5,865 nt of DNA from Candidatus Bathyarchaeota archaeon. Lineage in GTDB: Archaea; Thermoproteota; Bathyarchaeia; Bathyarchaeales; DTEX01. Location of the stretch: positions 1 to 5,865 of the forward strand of contig PIYH01000081.1 in assembly GCA_003601695.1 (NCBI GenBank). The letters run 5' to 3'. The notes below the pieces were generated by a model. It was not told the DNA's origin. It saw nothing but the letters and a program-made list of their open reading frames with translations, and did no database searches. The position numbers and the translations under genes were made by a program. Shown piece after piece: positions 1 through 5,814 of this stretch (within the stretch, counting starts at the first letter, position 1; every line of letters starts with the position of its first letter).

Positions 1-623
1 CCAAAATGTTCTCTGAATCTCTCAGCGTAGGCGTCAAGTGTCACCTTAATAAACTCTCTAGTAACTTCTGGATTTAAGAGATTTACATAAGTCTCTCCAT
101 TAAACCGGTTGTTTCCACGTTTCTCAGCCTTAACTTTAAAGATGAATAAATGCCCCTTGCCGCTGAAGTCTTCCGGCTTAGCGATGCGTATGAAATTCTC
201 AATTCTCCCAGATGAGAGGGAGATTTCAAAAATTGCTTGCACCATCTCTTCTTTGAGCAGGCGGGTTAGATCCTCAGCCTCAGCTCTCTCCATTGTCAGG
301 AAATGTATGCGATACTCATCGCTTTCAGCCGGAACTAAGCCGCCAGCGAAGCCACTCGGCCATTTATCCTCATCATATAGCCAAGACTCTAGATTTTCTC
401 TTCTACCCTCATCCAAGCATGCGCGTATACAATTCATCCATTCATCGGAGAGGTAAGGGGTTGCAAGTCCGACTCTAGCATGCATAAAGTATCCGCCGAA
501 TCCTTTATCTGCGAACTCGCGAATCTGCCATCTAAGTTCCCCTTCGCTCAGTTCGTCATTCCACGACCAAAATGGGGAAGGCCTATAAATCTTAGATGGA
601 TTTCTAAATTCTCTCTCATCCAT
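1..623 (-). CDS. Glycoside-hydrolase-like protein, N-terminal 207 residues (runs off left edge)
   Basis: The first 207 codons of a larger gene are present; the 3' part lies beyond position 1. The start is ATG at 621-623, about 10 nt after GGTGGG (634-639), a plausible Shine-Dalgarno match; the reading frame is open throughout. The N-terminus shows the pattern I associate with a large (roughly 1000-residue) group of uncharacterised glycosyl hydrolases related to GH2/GH106: PFWSWND at residues 17-23, GFGGYFMHARVGLATPYLS at 41-59, WLYDEDKWPSGFAGG at 81-95 and LLNPEVTREFI at 182-192. These blocks belong to the start of a TIM-barrel-like catalytic domain. No signal peptide or membrane segment is visible, so the product is probably cytoplasmic. 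The likely role is removal of sugars from plant or microbial polysaccharide or glycoconjugate; the substrate cannot be told from this fragment. It is divergently paired with the radical SAM gene. The family is better known from bacteria, so lateral acquisition is possible. I am fairly sure of the group, not of the CAZy family number. Confidence 0.75.
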   Translation of the reverse strand, partial: MDEREFRNPSKIYRPSPFWSWNDELSEGELRWQIREFADKGFGGYFMHARVGLATPYLSDEWMNCIRACLDEGRRENLESWLYDEDKWPSGFAGGLVPAESDEYRIHFLTMERAEAEDLTRLLKEEMVQAIFEISLSSGRIENFIRIAKPEDFSGKGHLFIFKVKAEKRGNNRFNGETYVNLLNPEVTREFIKVTLDAYAERFREHF

Positions 624-630
624 AAAATTT

Positions 631-639
631 CATCCCACC
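631..639 (-). promoter_or_regulatory. Ribosome binding site of the glycoside-hydrolase-like gene
   Basis: On the minus strand the bases GGTGGGATG precede the ATG at 623, with the GGTGGG core about 10 nt away. This resembles the archaeal anti-Shine-Dalgarno complement (GGAGGTGAT). It supports 623 as the start. An ATG inside this element opens only a five-codon out-of-frame ORF. Confidence 0.4.
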
Positions 640-640
640 G

Positions 641-670
641 ATATTAAATGCCATGATATTCCTTAAAATA
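641..670. promoter_or_regulatory. Divergent promoter region between the glycoside hydrolase and radical SAM genes
   Basis: The 58-bp gap (624-681) must hold both promoters. On the minus strand TATTTTAAGG (670-661) could be a TATA element, placing transcription start near 640 with a short leader that includes the GGTGGG site. On the plus strand ATATTAAATG (641-650) is a TATA-like stretch that would start transcription close to 671, giving a leader of only about ten bases before the GTG at 682. The assignment rests on base composition and spacing alone. Confidence 0.3.
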
Positions 671-681
671 CATTTTCAACC

Positions 682-1635
682 GTGAAAAAACTTTATGCCT
701 ACCTAAACCATAATCTGTTTAAGAATCGTCTCTTCCAGAGCCGTATGGAGATGAGGCTTCCATTATTCAATATTGTTAAGTCAGCTTTCTGCACATGTCC
801 TCCAAAATATAATATAAATCCATATCTTGGGAGATGTGCATACAAATGCATTTATTGCTATGCTGTTAAGTTTCCGAGCTTTAGAGGACCAATCGTTCCA
901 CGTTTGAGATTGAAAGAGGACATTGTGAAAATGGCTGAGAATACGCATCCTCGCCTCCCCGTTATGTTCAGTGATGCAACTGATCCTTACCAACCTATAG
1001 AGAGAAAATATGAAGTTACAAGAAGATGTTTAGAGGTTCTAGCAAATAAGGGTTTTCCGCTTCTTATAGTAACGAAGTCAGATATGGTGACTAGAGACAT
1101 AGACATCTTCAAAAAGACGAGAACAGTCGTCTCCATGACCATAACTACTCCTAGACGAGAGATAGCGGAGATAATCGAACCATATGCTCCATCGTTTAAG
1201 TCGAGGCTATCCGCGCTGAGAAGAATCGCGGATGAAGGCATACCCACAGTTGTTAGGATAGATCCCGTGATCCCCACGCTTAACACGAATGAGAAGGATC
1301 TAGAAACAATAATCTCCAAGTCCGCGGAGATAGGTGTCAAACAGATAACCGTCTCGACGCTTAAGCCAGTTAGAGGATTCTTTAAGACCTTAAAAAAGAA
1401 GCATCCGAAACTCTTTGATAGTCTAAGAGAAGCATATAGAGACGGAGAATGGATAATGGGATATAAGTACCTAAATAGAGAAGTCAGGTTGAAAATCATA
1501 GAGCGGATAAGGAGAAAGGTTCTTATCTATGGACTTGCCTTCGCAACTTGCCGTGAGGGTTTCCCATGGCTTAACACGAACATCTGTGACGGAACGGCCT
1601 ACTGCAGAAGCACCCTAAAAAGATTCATGACTTAA
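682..1635 (+). CDS. Radical SAM protein, spore photoproduct lyase-like (SplB/COG1533) family
   Basis: This 317-residue protein carries the radical SAM signature C52-x3-C56-x2-C59 within NPYLGRCAYKCIYCYA (47-61), which binds a 4Fe-4S cluster that cleaves S-adenosylmethionine. Further SPL-family blocks follow: FSDATDPYQPIERKYEVTRR (96-115), VSMTITTP (150-157), VRIDPVIPT (191-199) and a cysteine-bearing tail, FATC (287-290) to YC (307-308). The fold should be the usual partial TIM barrel in the cytoplasm. True spore photoproduct lyase repairs thymine dimers in bacterial spores; archaeal COG1533 members are mostly uncharacterised, so substrate and reaction are unknown. The GTG at 682 has no Shine-Dalgarno sequence and may be read from a nearly leaderless message. 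ATG codons at 745 and 751 are alternatives that would keep every conserved motif. The gene ends tail to tail with EF-2, overlapping it by 4 nt. Cysteines 37, 39, 290, 302 and 308 are extra and could bind a second cluster. Confidence 0.88.
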   Translation: MKKLYAYLNHNLFKNRLFQSRMEMRLPLFNIVKSAFCTCPPKYNINPYLGRCAYKCIYCYAVKFPSFRGPIVPRLRLKEDIVKMAENTHPRLPVMFSDATDPYQPIERKYEVTRRCLEVLANKGFPLLIVTKSDMVTRDIDIFKKTRTVVSMTITTPRREIAEIIEPYAPSFKSRLSALRRIADEGIPTVVRIDPVIPTLNTNEKDLETIISKSAEIGVKQITVSTLKPVRGFFKTLKKKHPKLFDSLREAYRDGEWIMGYKYLNREVRLKIIERIRRKVLIYGLAFATCREGFPWLNTNICDGTAYCRSTLKRFMT

Positions 1636-3842
1636 GCTTCATCTATAAACTTCTTAGCGCTTGGGACCTCCGGAGGCAATCCTCTTCTGTTCCGTATCTC
1701 AGCGATTATTCCCTTAGCAAGGCTTTCCGGAGTTTTTTCCCAATGATCAAACTGGCTCTGCCAAAAGGCATGTCCTGAAGTTGCAGATCTAAGGTCAGCG
1801 GCTAATCCGAAGGTCTCAGCGACTGGTATATATCCGTCGACGGCAAGTAAGGCTCCCTTCTGTTCTGAGGATAATATTCTCCCACGCTTCCTCGTCAATA
1901 AGCTGCTGACCTGCCCAACCCAATCTGCCGGAACGGTCACTTGTATCCTGTAGATAGGTTCTAGGATTATAGGATCAGCCGTTAGGAATGAGCCGAAGAT
2001 TGCTCTTCTGATAGCGGGCATTATCTGGGCCGGGCCTCTGTGAACAGGGTCTTCATGGAGCTGCGCATCTAGTATCTTAACCTTTATTCCTCTTATCGGC
2101 TCCTCGCATAGAGGTCCTGCCTGACAAGCCCATCTGAACCCTGAGATGACCATATCTCTCACATCGCGCATGTACTGAACTCCCTTAGTCATGTCTACTA
2201 GAACATTTTTATGCTCCTCGATAGCCCATATGTTTCTAGCCTCTTCAGCCGGCCATCCCGCTTTACGATATAGAATTTCCCCCATTCTTCTTCTGCCCAT
2301 AATCTCATCTATCTCTCCAGCCTCGATCATCTCGATTACTTTTTCTTCTAACGGCTCAACCCTGACCCAGAATCTGTTATGCTTGTTTGGACTCTTGGCC
2401 ATAGCGATTATTCCAGCTTTGCTGACGGTCTCCCTATAGACAACTAGGGGCTTAGACGTTATTATTTCGAGTCCCGGAGCATATTCTTTCATGAACTTGA
2501 TTGCTATCTCCAAATGGAGCTCTCCCATCCCGCTGAGAAGGTACTCTCCAGTCTCTTTATTAATCGTCGTAACAAGGTTCGGATCATCTATCGAAAGTCT
2601 ATTCATAACATCTACAAGTCTAGGCAGATCCTTTGGATGTTTAGGTTCAAGGGCTATGGTGACAACAGGTTCAGAGACATACGTGATTCTCTCAAAGGGC
2701 ACCATGACATCTGAGTATCTTGAATCGACAAGGGTTTCTCCGGCCCTCGCCTGATCCAGTCCGAGAACCGCCGCTATATTTCCAGCATCTAAGTGGTCAA
2801 TCACTTCCCTAAAGGCACCCATATACATCGAGACTTGCTGTACCCTGTAGCCCTTCCTAGCACCAACCAGATAGACTTGGTCGCCCTCTTTTATGTCTCC
2901 TGAGAAGAGTCTTCCAGTCGATACGATCCCGGCGTGAGGGTCGAGCTGAACATTTGTTATGCACATTACTGTCGGACCATTAGGGTCGCAATTCAGCATT
3001 GCTTGTCCTATCTCAGAGTCTATGTCTCCCTTCCATATCTTTGGCACCCTATACTTCACAGCTTCAATTGGGTTTGGGAGGTGATTCACAACCATCTGGA
3101 GAATAGCTTCATGAAGCGGAACAATTTTTTGAAGTTCCTCGTAGCGATTTTCCTTGTAGGCCTCAACTATATCATCAAACATTATACTCTTCTTCTTAGC
3201 TATCTCTACGGTGAATCCCCATCTATGAAGCGCCGAGCCGAACGCCACGTTTCCCTTCGCGGGATCAACCTTCCATTTCTCCTTGAACTCAGGTTCTCCA
3301 TAAATATCTATTAGATTGTTGAAGTCCCGGATTATACGCATCAGCTTCTTCTGTGTTTCCTGAGGGGATAGCTTGAGTTCCTTAATTAATCTATCAATCT
3401 TGTTAATGAAGAGTACAGGCTTCACTCTTTCACTTAAAGCCTGCCTCGTCACGGTTTCAGTTTGAACCATGACCTCCTCAACTGCGTCTACAACAACAAC
3501 TGCGCCGTCAATAGCCCTTAGAGCTCTGGTGACCTTGCCAGTAAAGTCGACATGTCCCGGCGTGTCAACCAAGTTGATTATGTAGCCTTTCCCGTCAGCC
3601 TCATGCAGAAGGGATATGTTCGCCGTTTTTATCGTTATTCCCCGCTTCTGCTCTTCCTCAAGATAGTCTAGAGCTCTAGCCTCTCCAGCTATCTTGGGTG
3701 ATAGAAGCCCAGCTTCCGCTAGGAGACTGTCTGTCATCGTTGTCTTTCCATGATCTATATGTGCGATTATCCCTATGTCCCGAATATTCTCCTTGTTTCT
3801 AAGCATCTTCAATATTTTTTCTGTATGTCTGAATCTCGGCAT
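1632..3842 (-). CDS. fusA: Translation elongation factor 2 (aEF-2), GTPase
   Basis: At 736 residues this is a full-length archaeal EF-2, which drives GTP-dependent translocation of tRNAs and mRNA on the ribosome. The GTPase motifs are all present: AHIDHGKT (27-34, P-loop), RGITIK (67-72), DTPGH (93-97), NKID (147-150) and GSAL (202-205). Domain II follows (about 290-385), then domain III with the SPNKHNRFW segment (484-492), and domain IV with the tip loop LHEDPVHRGPAQ (595-606). H601 is the histidine normally converted to diphthamide, the target of diphtheria toxin in this family. The C-terminal domain V ends with the usual RSATSGHAFW (685-694) and RNRRGLPPEVP (718-728). The start is ATG at 3840-3842, supported by GGGAGAT just upstream. 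It lies downstream of eL41 on the same strand, 74 nt away. One mild oddity is Pro at 599, where I recall alanine (DAIHRG) in most homologues. The stop codon TAA shares bases with the stop of the convergent radical SAM gene. Confidence 0.98.
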   Translation of the reverse strand: MPRFRHTEKILKMLRNKENIRDIGIIAHIDHGKTTMTDSLLAEAGLLSPKIAGEARALDYLEEEQKRGITIKTANISLLHEADGKGYIINLVDTPGHVDFTGKVTRALRAIDGAVVVVDAVEEVMVQTETVTRQALSERVKPVLFINKIDRLIKELKLSPQETQKKLMRIIRDFNNLIDIYGEPEFKEKWKVDPAKGNVAFGSALHRWGFTVEIAKKKSIMFDDIVEAYKENRYEELQKIVPLHEAILQMVVNHLPNPIEAVKYRVPKIWKGDIDSEIGQAMLNCDPNGPTVMCITNVQLDPHAGIVSTGRLFSGDIKEGDQVYLVGARKGYRVQQVSMYMGAFREVIDHLDAGNIAAVLGLDQARAGETLVDSRYSDVMVPFERITYVSEPVVTIALEPKHPKDLPRLVDVMNRLSIDDPNLVTTINKETGEYLLSGMGELHLEIAIKFMKEYAPGLEIITSKPLVVYRETVSKAGIIAMAKSPNKHNRFWVRVEPLEEKVIEMIEAGEIDEIMGRRRMGEILYRKAGWPAEEARNIWAIEEHKNVLVDMTKGVQYMRDVRDMVISGFRWACQAGPLCEEPIRGIKVKILDAQLHEDPVHRGPAQIMPAIRRAIFGSFLTADPIILEPIYRIQVTVPADWVGQVSSLLTRKRGRILSSEQKGALLAVDGYIPVAETFGLAADLRSATSGHAFWQSQFDHWEKTPESLAKGIIAEIRNRRGLPPEVPSAKKFIDEA

Positions 3843-3846
3843 CGAA

Positions 3847-3853
3847 ATCTCCC
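3847..3853 (-). promoter_or_regulatory. Ribosome binding site of EF-2
   Basis: GGGAGAT on the minus strand lies 4 nt before the ATG at 3842 (about 6-8 nt from the GGAG core). It is a good partial match to GGAGGTGAT and fixes the EF-2 start; no competing in-frame start with a similar site is seen. Confidence 0.6.
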
Positions 3854-3880
3854 TTTATGATCTTTAAGTATTCAAATCCT

Positions 3881-3898
3881 AAGTTAACCTATTAACTT
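3881..3898. repeat. Perfect 7-bp inverted repeat in the eL41-EF-2 spacer
   Basis: AAGTTAA and TTAACTT flank a four-base centre (CCTA on the plus strand), giving an 18-bp dyad. It starts 38 bp upstream of the EF-2 start codon, where a TATA/BRE element for an EF-2 promoter starting near 3860 would sit. It may be an operator for a dimeric regulator or part of the core promoter. It is too A/T-rich and lacks a T-run, so an intrinsic terminator is less likely. The repeat is seen directly; the function is inferred. Confidence 0.4.
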
Positions 3899-3916
3899 TG
3901 CTGATTTGACGTTCCC

Positions 3917-3994
3917 TCATTTATATCTTGCGCGTCTCTTCTGCCTCTTCTTCTTTTGACGACGCACTCTCTTCTTCTTCCATTTAGCTCGCAT
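3917..3994 (-). CDS. rpl41e: Large-subunit ribosomal protein eL41 (L41e)
   Basis: This 25-codon ORF was found by reading the minus strand by eye. It begins MRAKWKKKRVRR and ends RRARYK; about 19 of 25 residues are Lys or Arg, and the only aromatic residues are Trp5 and Tyr24. Length and sequence match eukaryotic and archaeal eL41 without gaps. From memory of human RPL41 I count 17 identities in 25, including the diagnostic MRAKW start. eL41 is a single alpha helix buried in rRNA at the bridge between the ribosomal subunits, where it stabilises their contact. It lies 74 nt upstream of EF-2 on the same strand, so the two may be co-transcribed. There is no clear Shine-Dalgarno site; AAGGGAAAG lies 12-20 nt upstream. 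The gene is below the size limit of most gene callers. I am confident of the identity because composition, length and N-terminal motif all agree. Confidence 0.93.
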   Translation of the reverse strand: MRAKWKKKRVRRQKKKRQKRRARYK

Positions 3995-4032
3995 ATCTAT
4001 TCATCTTTCCCTTATCATGAATTAACTCAATC

Positions 4033-4054
4033 TCAAGCAGCCTCAGCCGCTTGA
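4033..4054 (-). other. Hairpin in the RNA leader upstream of eL41
   Basis: Read on the minus strand, UCAAGC-G-GC and GC-U-GCUUGA pair around the tetraloop UGAG, giving nine consecutive pairs with one G-U wobble. On the plus strand the same position is an A-C mismatch, so the stem is continuous only in a minus-strand RNA. It lies between a TATA-like box (4097-4106) and the eL41 start (3994), so it would fall in the 5' leader of the eL41 message. No T-run follows, which argues against an intrinsic terminator. It could be a ribosomal-protein feedback site or a chance fold. Confidence 0.4.
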
Positions 4055-4083
4055 AAAACCTCATTTCCGAGGCTTCTGAAAAC

Positions 4084-4792
4084 TCATATTTCTAGACTTT
4101 TAAACCTTTTGTTTCCGTCTCCAAGCTTGAGATGTCGCCCAGTCTTCATGGATGGATTATAGGGTGAGTCTCGAATTCTCTTTATCCTGTATGCTGTCTT
4201 TCTGCTGATCCCCCTAACCGTTGAGAGCTCGGCAACCGTAACTGCGAAGACTCGCGGACAGTTAGAAATCTATTTAGAAGCTTCTCCGCAAGCCTCACCC
4301 CAATTCCCGGTAAAGATGAATGCTATCTGAAGCTTCAAGTCTTCCACATTATGGCTTTCGGCTTAGCTCTGATCAGCGGGGTCTTATACTCTGTAAGTTT
4401 CCTCTTGCTCAAGGTGTATATGAGCATCGCTGTTTGTTCATCATTCGACGTGAAGAAGACGTTTAATCCATAATCGAAAGATAATGAGGCTAGGGCTCCC
4501 CAGAACTCTGAGAAAAAGATTTTTCCCAGAGCATCATAAATGTTTCCTTCAACTATCAGTATAAGATTCTCATAGAGGTCGCTTAGTCTCTGAGCTTGAC
4601 TGAAGATCCGTCTGGAGAACACTGATCTCACAAGGTCATGTATCTCTTTCCTCTCAGTAGCGTATCCTGGAAGTATGTAATCTCCGTTTCAAGCATCCTG
4701 AAATCCACGGCTAAGCTTAGCTTCTTCAGCAGCCTAGGAACCTCGGAAGGTCTTTCACGCTCATCTACCACTACGCGGCTTCTAATCGACAA
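4084..4792 (-). pseudogene. xpf: XPF/ERCC4-type nuclease with C-terminal (HhH)2, broken by at least four frameshifts
   Basis: Reading the minus strand in pieces recovers an almost complete short archaeal XPF of about 234 residues. Piece A (4792-4685, from a TTG) gives VVVDERERPSEVPRLLKKL. Piece B (4682-4350) gives GDYILPGYATERKEIHDL, then an ERCC4 nuclease domain with NLILIVEG and SLSFDYGLNVFFTSNDEQTA. Piece C (4347-4321) gives VEDLKLQIA. Piece D (4319-4251) has the first helix-hairpin-helix, SLPGIGVRLAEKLLNRF. Piece E (4251-4084) has the second, VAELSTVRGISRKTAYRIKRI, and DSPYNP. The joins near 4684, 4349 and 4252 each fit loss of one base; the join near 4320 fits a one-base gain or two-base loss. 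The ERK-x3-D catalytic motif and the DER-E motif survive. Intact XPF forms dimers that cut DNA at branched structures, working with the sliding clamp in crenarchaea. Gene callers would see only the 98-codon fragment 4335-4631. The gene is either recently inactivated or the sequence here carries clustered errors; neighbouring genes show none. Confidence 0.85.
4097..4106 (-). promoter_or_regulatory. Putative archaeal promoter (BRE/TATA) of the eL41-EF-2 unit
   Basis: On the minus strand AAAAGG is followed by TTTAAAAG, a good purine-rich BRE plus TATA box. Normal archaeal spacing puts the transcription start near 4075, about 80 nt before the eL41 ATG, leaving a long leader that includes the hairpin at 4033-4054. 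The box lies inside the last codons of the broken xpf gene. Confidence 0.45.
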
Positions 4793-4854
4793 TAAACCAC
4801 ACCGGAACCTTTAACATAATGGTCAAATTCAAATTTTATCACGTACTAATTAAG

Positions 4855-4862
4855 CTTAAAAT
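4855..4862 (+). promoter_or_regulatory. Putative TATA box of the DUF89 gene
   Basis: CTTAAAAT lies in the 112-bp divergent gap between the xpf remnant and the DUF89 gene. Usual archaeal spacing would start transcription near 4884, leaving a 20-nt leader that just contains the ribosome binding site at 4892-4898. The rest of the gap (4793-4854) is A/T-rich and shows nothing else I can assign. Confidence 0.4.
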
Positions 4863-4891
4863 GATTTAGCAGATGGGTCTTCTGAGGATCA

Positions 4892-4898
4892 GAGGGAT
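4892..4898 (+). promoter_or_regulatory. Ribosome binding site of the DUF89 gene
   Basis: GAGGGAT ends 6 nt before the GTG at 4905. It supports this non-ATG start: the frame is open back to a TAA at 4857-4859 but holds no other ATG, GTG or TTG start. Confidence 0.5.
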
Positions 4899-4904
4899 GG
4901 AGAT

Positions 4905-5795
4905 GTGAAGAGTCAACTGCTTTGCATTCCATGCACGGTTCGAGCAGCCTATGACATCGCCGTTAAGGCTACGGAGAACGAGGCTCTCCGAAGGAGGATA
5001 GTTTATGAGACTTTAAGGTGGCTTTCCGAGAGGGAGGATCTGTTAAGGGAGCCGCCTCCTAAACTCCACACTTATGTTCAGAGATTAACCCGTAGAATCA
5101 CGGGGAACCCTGACCCATTCAAGGATTTAAAGCGCAGATCTAATGAGGTTGCTCTAAGAGTAATCCGCGTTCTGAAGCGTAGATGCCAAGAGGCGGGATT
5201 TACGGATGCCTTTAGACTCGCAGCTCTCGGAACAATCTGCGGAAACGCCATAGACTTCGAGGTTGAGGGTCACGAAGTCTCGATGAGCAGGCTTGAAGAT
5301 GATCTCAAATCCTGCCTGGATAGCAGCCTAGCTGTAGATGATACCTCTAAATTTATGGATCTACTTAAAAACTCGCGTAGATTACTATACCTGCTTGACA
5401 ATGCGGGGGAGATAGTCTTTGACAAGTTCCTTATTCAGATGATTAGGAGTAAGTATTCGGCTAGAATCTTCGCGGCTGTCAAGTCTAAGCCCGTTCTAAA
5501 CGATGCTACGTTGGAGGATGCCGAGCAGGTAGGGCTGGATGAGACTGCGGAGGTAATAGCAACTGGTAACGACCACGTAGGAGTTAATCTTGACGAGTCA
5601 TCAGAGGAGTTCCTGCGGCATCTGCGAGAAGCTGATTTGATAATTGCTAAGGGGCAAGGAAACTATGAGAGCATAACGGAGATTGAAGATTCGTTATCAA
5701 AGCCTATAGTATATCTGCTTAAAGCTAAATGCATCTTAATCGCCGAGTCTCTCGGAGTTCAACAATACGATAACGTTGTCAAGGTAGTAACCTAA
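4905..5795 (+). CDS. DUF89 (COG1578/ARMT1-like) metal-dependent phosphatase family protein
   Basis: This 296-residue protein has the full set of DUF89 signatures: CIPC (7-10), GNAIDFE (113-119), YLLDNAGEIVFDK (162-174), KPVLNDATLEDA (195-206), AKGQGNYES (248-256) and LLKAKC (271-276). The DN pair at 165-166 and D200 are the likely divalent-metal ligands by analogy with characterised family members. Length matches the archaeal single-domain class (Archaeoglobus AF1104 type). DUF89 proteins are metal-dependent phosphatases proposed to clear damaged or excess phosphorylated metabolites; the human relative ARMT1 has also been described as a carboxyl methyltransferase. The substrate of this protein is unknown, and it is probably cytoplasmic, with no signal peptide or membrane segment. 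It starts at GTG 4905 behind a GAGGGAT site, is divergent from the xpf remnant, and ends 19 bp from the stop of a convergent gene. It appears monocistronic, with no overlap to suggest a partner. Confidence 0.92.
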   Translation: MKSQLLCIPCTVRAAYDIAVKATENEALRRRIVYETLRWLSEREDLLREPPPKLHTYVQRLTRRITGNPDPFKDLKRRSNEVALRVIRVLKRRCQEAGFTDAFRLAALGTICGNAIDFEVEGHEVSMSRLEDDLKSCLDSSLAVDDTSKFMDLLKNSRRLLYLLDNAGEIVFDKFLIQMIRSKYSARIFAAVKSKPVLNDATLEDAEQVGLDETAEVIATGNDHVGVNLDESSEEFLRHLREADLIIAKGQGNYESITEIEDSLSKPIVYLLKAKCILIAESLGVQQYDNVVKVVT

Positions 5796-5814
5796 CAGCG
5801 TAAGACGAGCTTTT

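Noticed and set aside
109..478. Two overlapping plus-strand ORFs opposite the glycoside-hydrolase-like gene
   Set aside because: The minus frame carries clear family motifs and is open for all 207 codons; the plus ORFs are low-complexity shadows.
615..632. A five-codon upstream ORF overlapping the glycoside hydrolase start
   Set aside because: It is too short and lies where an A/T-rich spacer would make an ATG by chance; the main ATG has the better-supported frame.
987..1499. A 170-codon minus-strand ORF opposite the radical SAM gene
   Set aside because: It is antisense to a well-supported gene, lacks recognisable motifs, and its hydrophobic, Ser/Leu-rich composition is that expected of the complement of a lysine/arginine-rich coding sequence.
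2934..3314. A 126-codon plus-strand ORF (and smaller ones at 2191-2439 and 2491-2754) inside EF-2
   Set aside because: These are antisense shadows of the highly conserved EF-2 reading frame, with no motif of their own.
4435..4450. A C-box-like ATGATGA on the minus strand as part of a C/D box sRNA
   Set aside because: No matching D box at suitable spacing was found, and the bases encode conserved XPF residues (SNDEQ).
4335..4631. The 98-codon ORF as an independent small gene
   Set aside because: Its start is in the middle of the ERCC4 domain, and conserved sequence continues on both sides in other frames, so it is a fragment of the broken xpf gene.
4250..4690. Programmed ribosomal frameshifting to express the split xpf
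   Set aside because: At least four separate shifts would be needed, none at a recognisable slippery heptamer, so decay or sequence error is far more likely.
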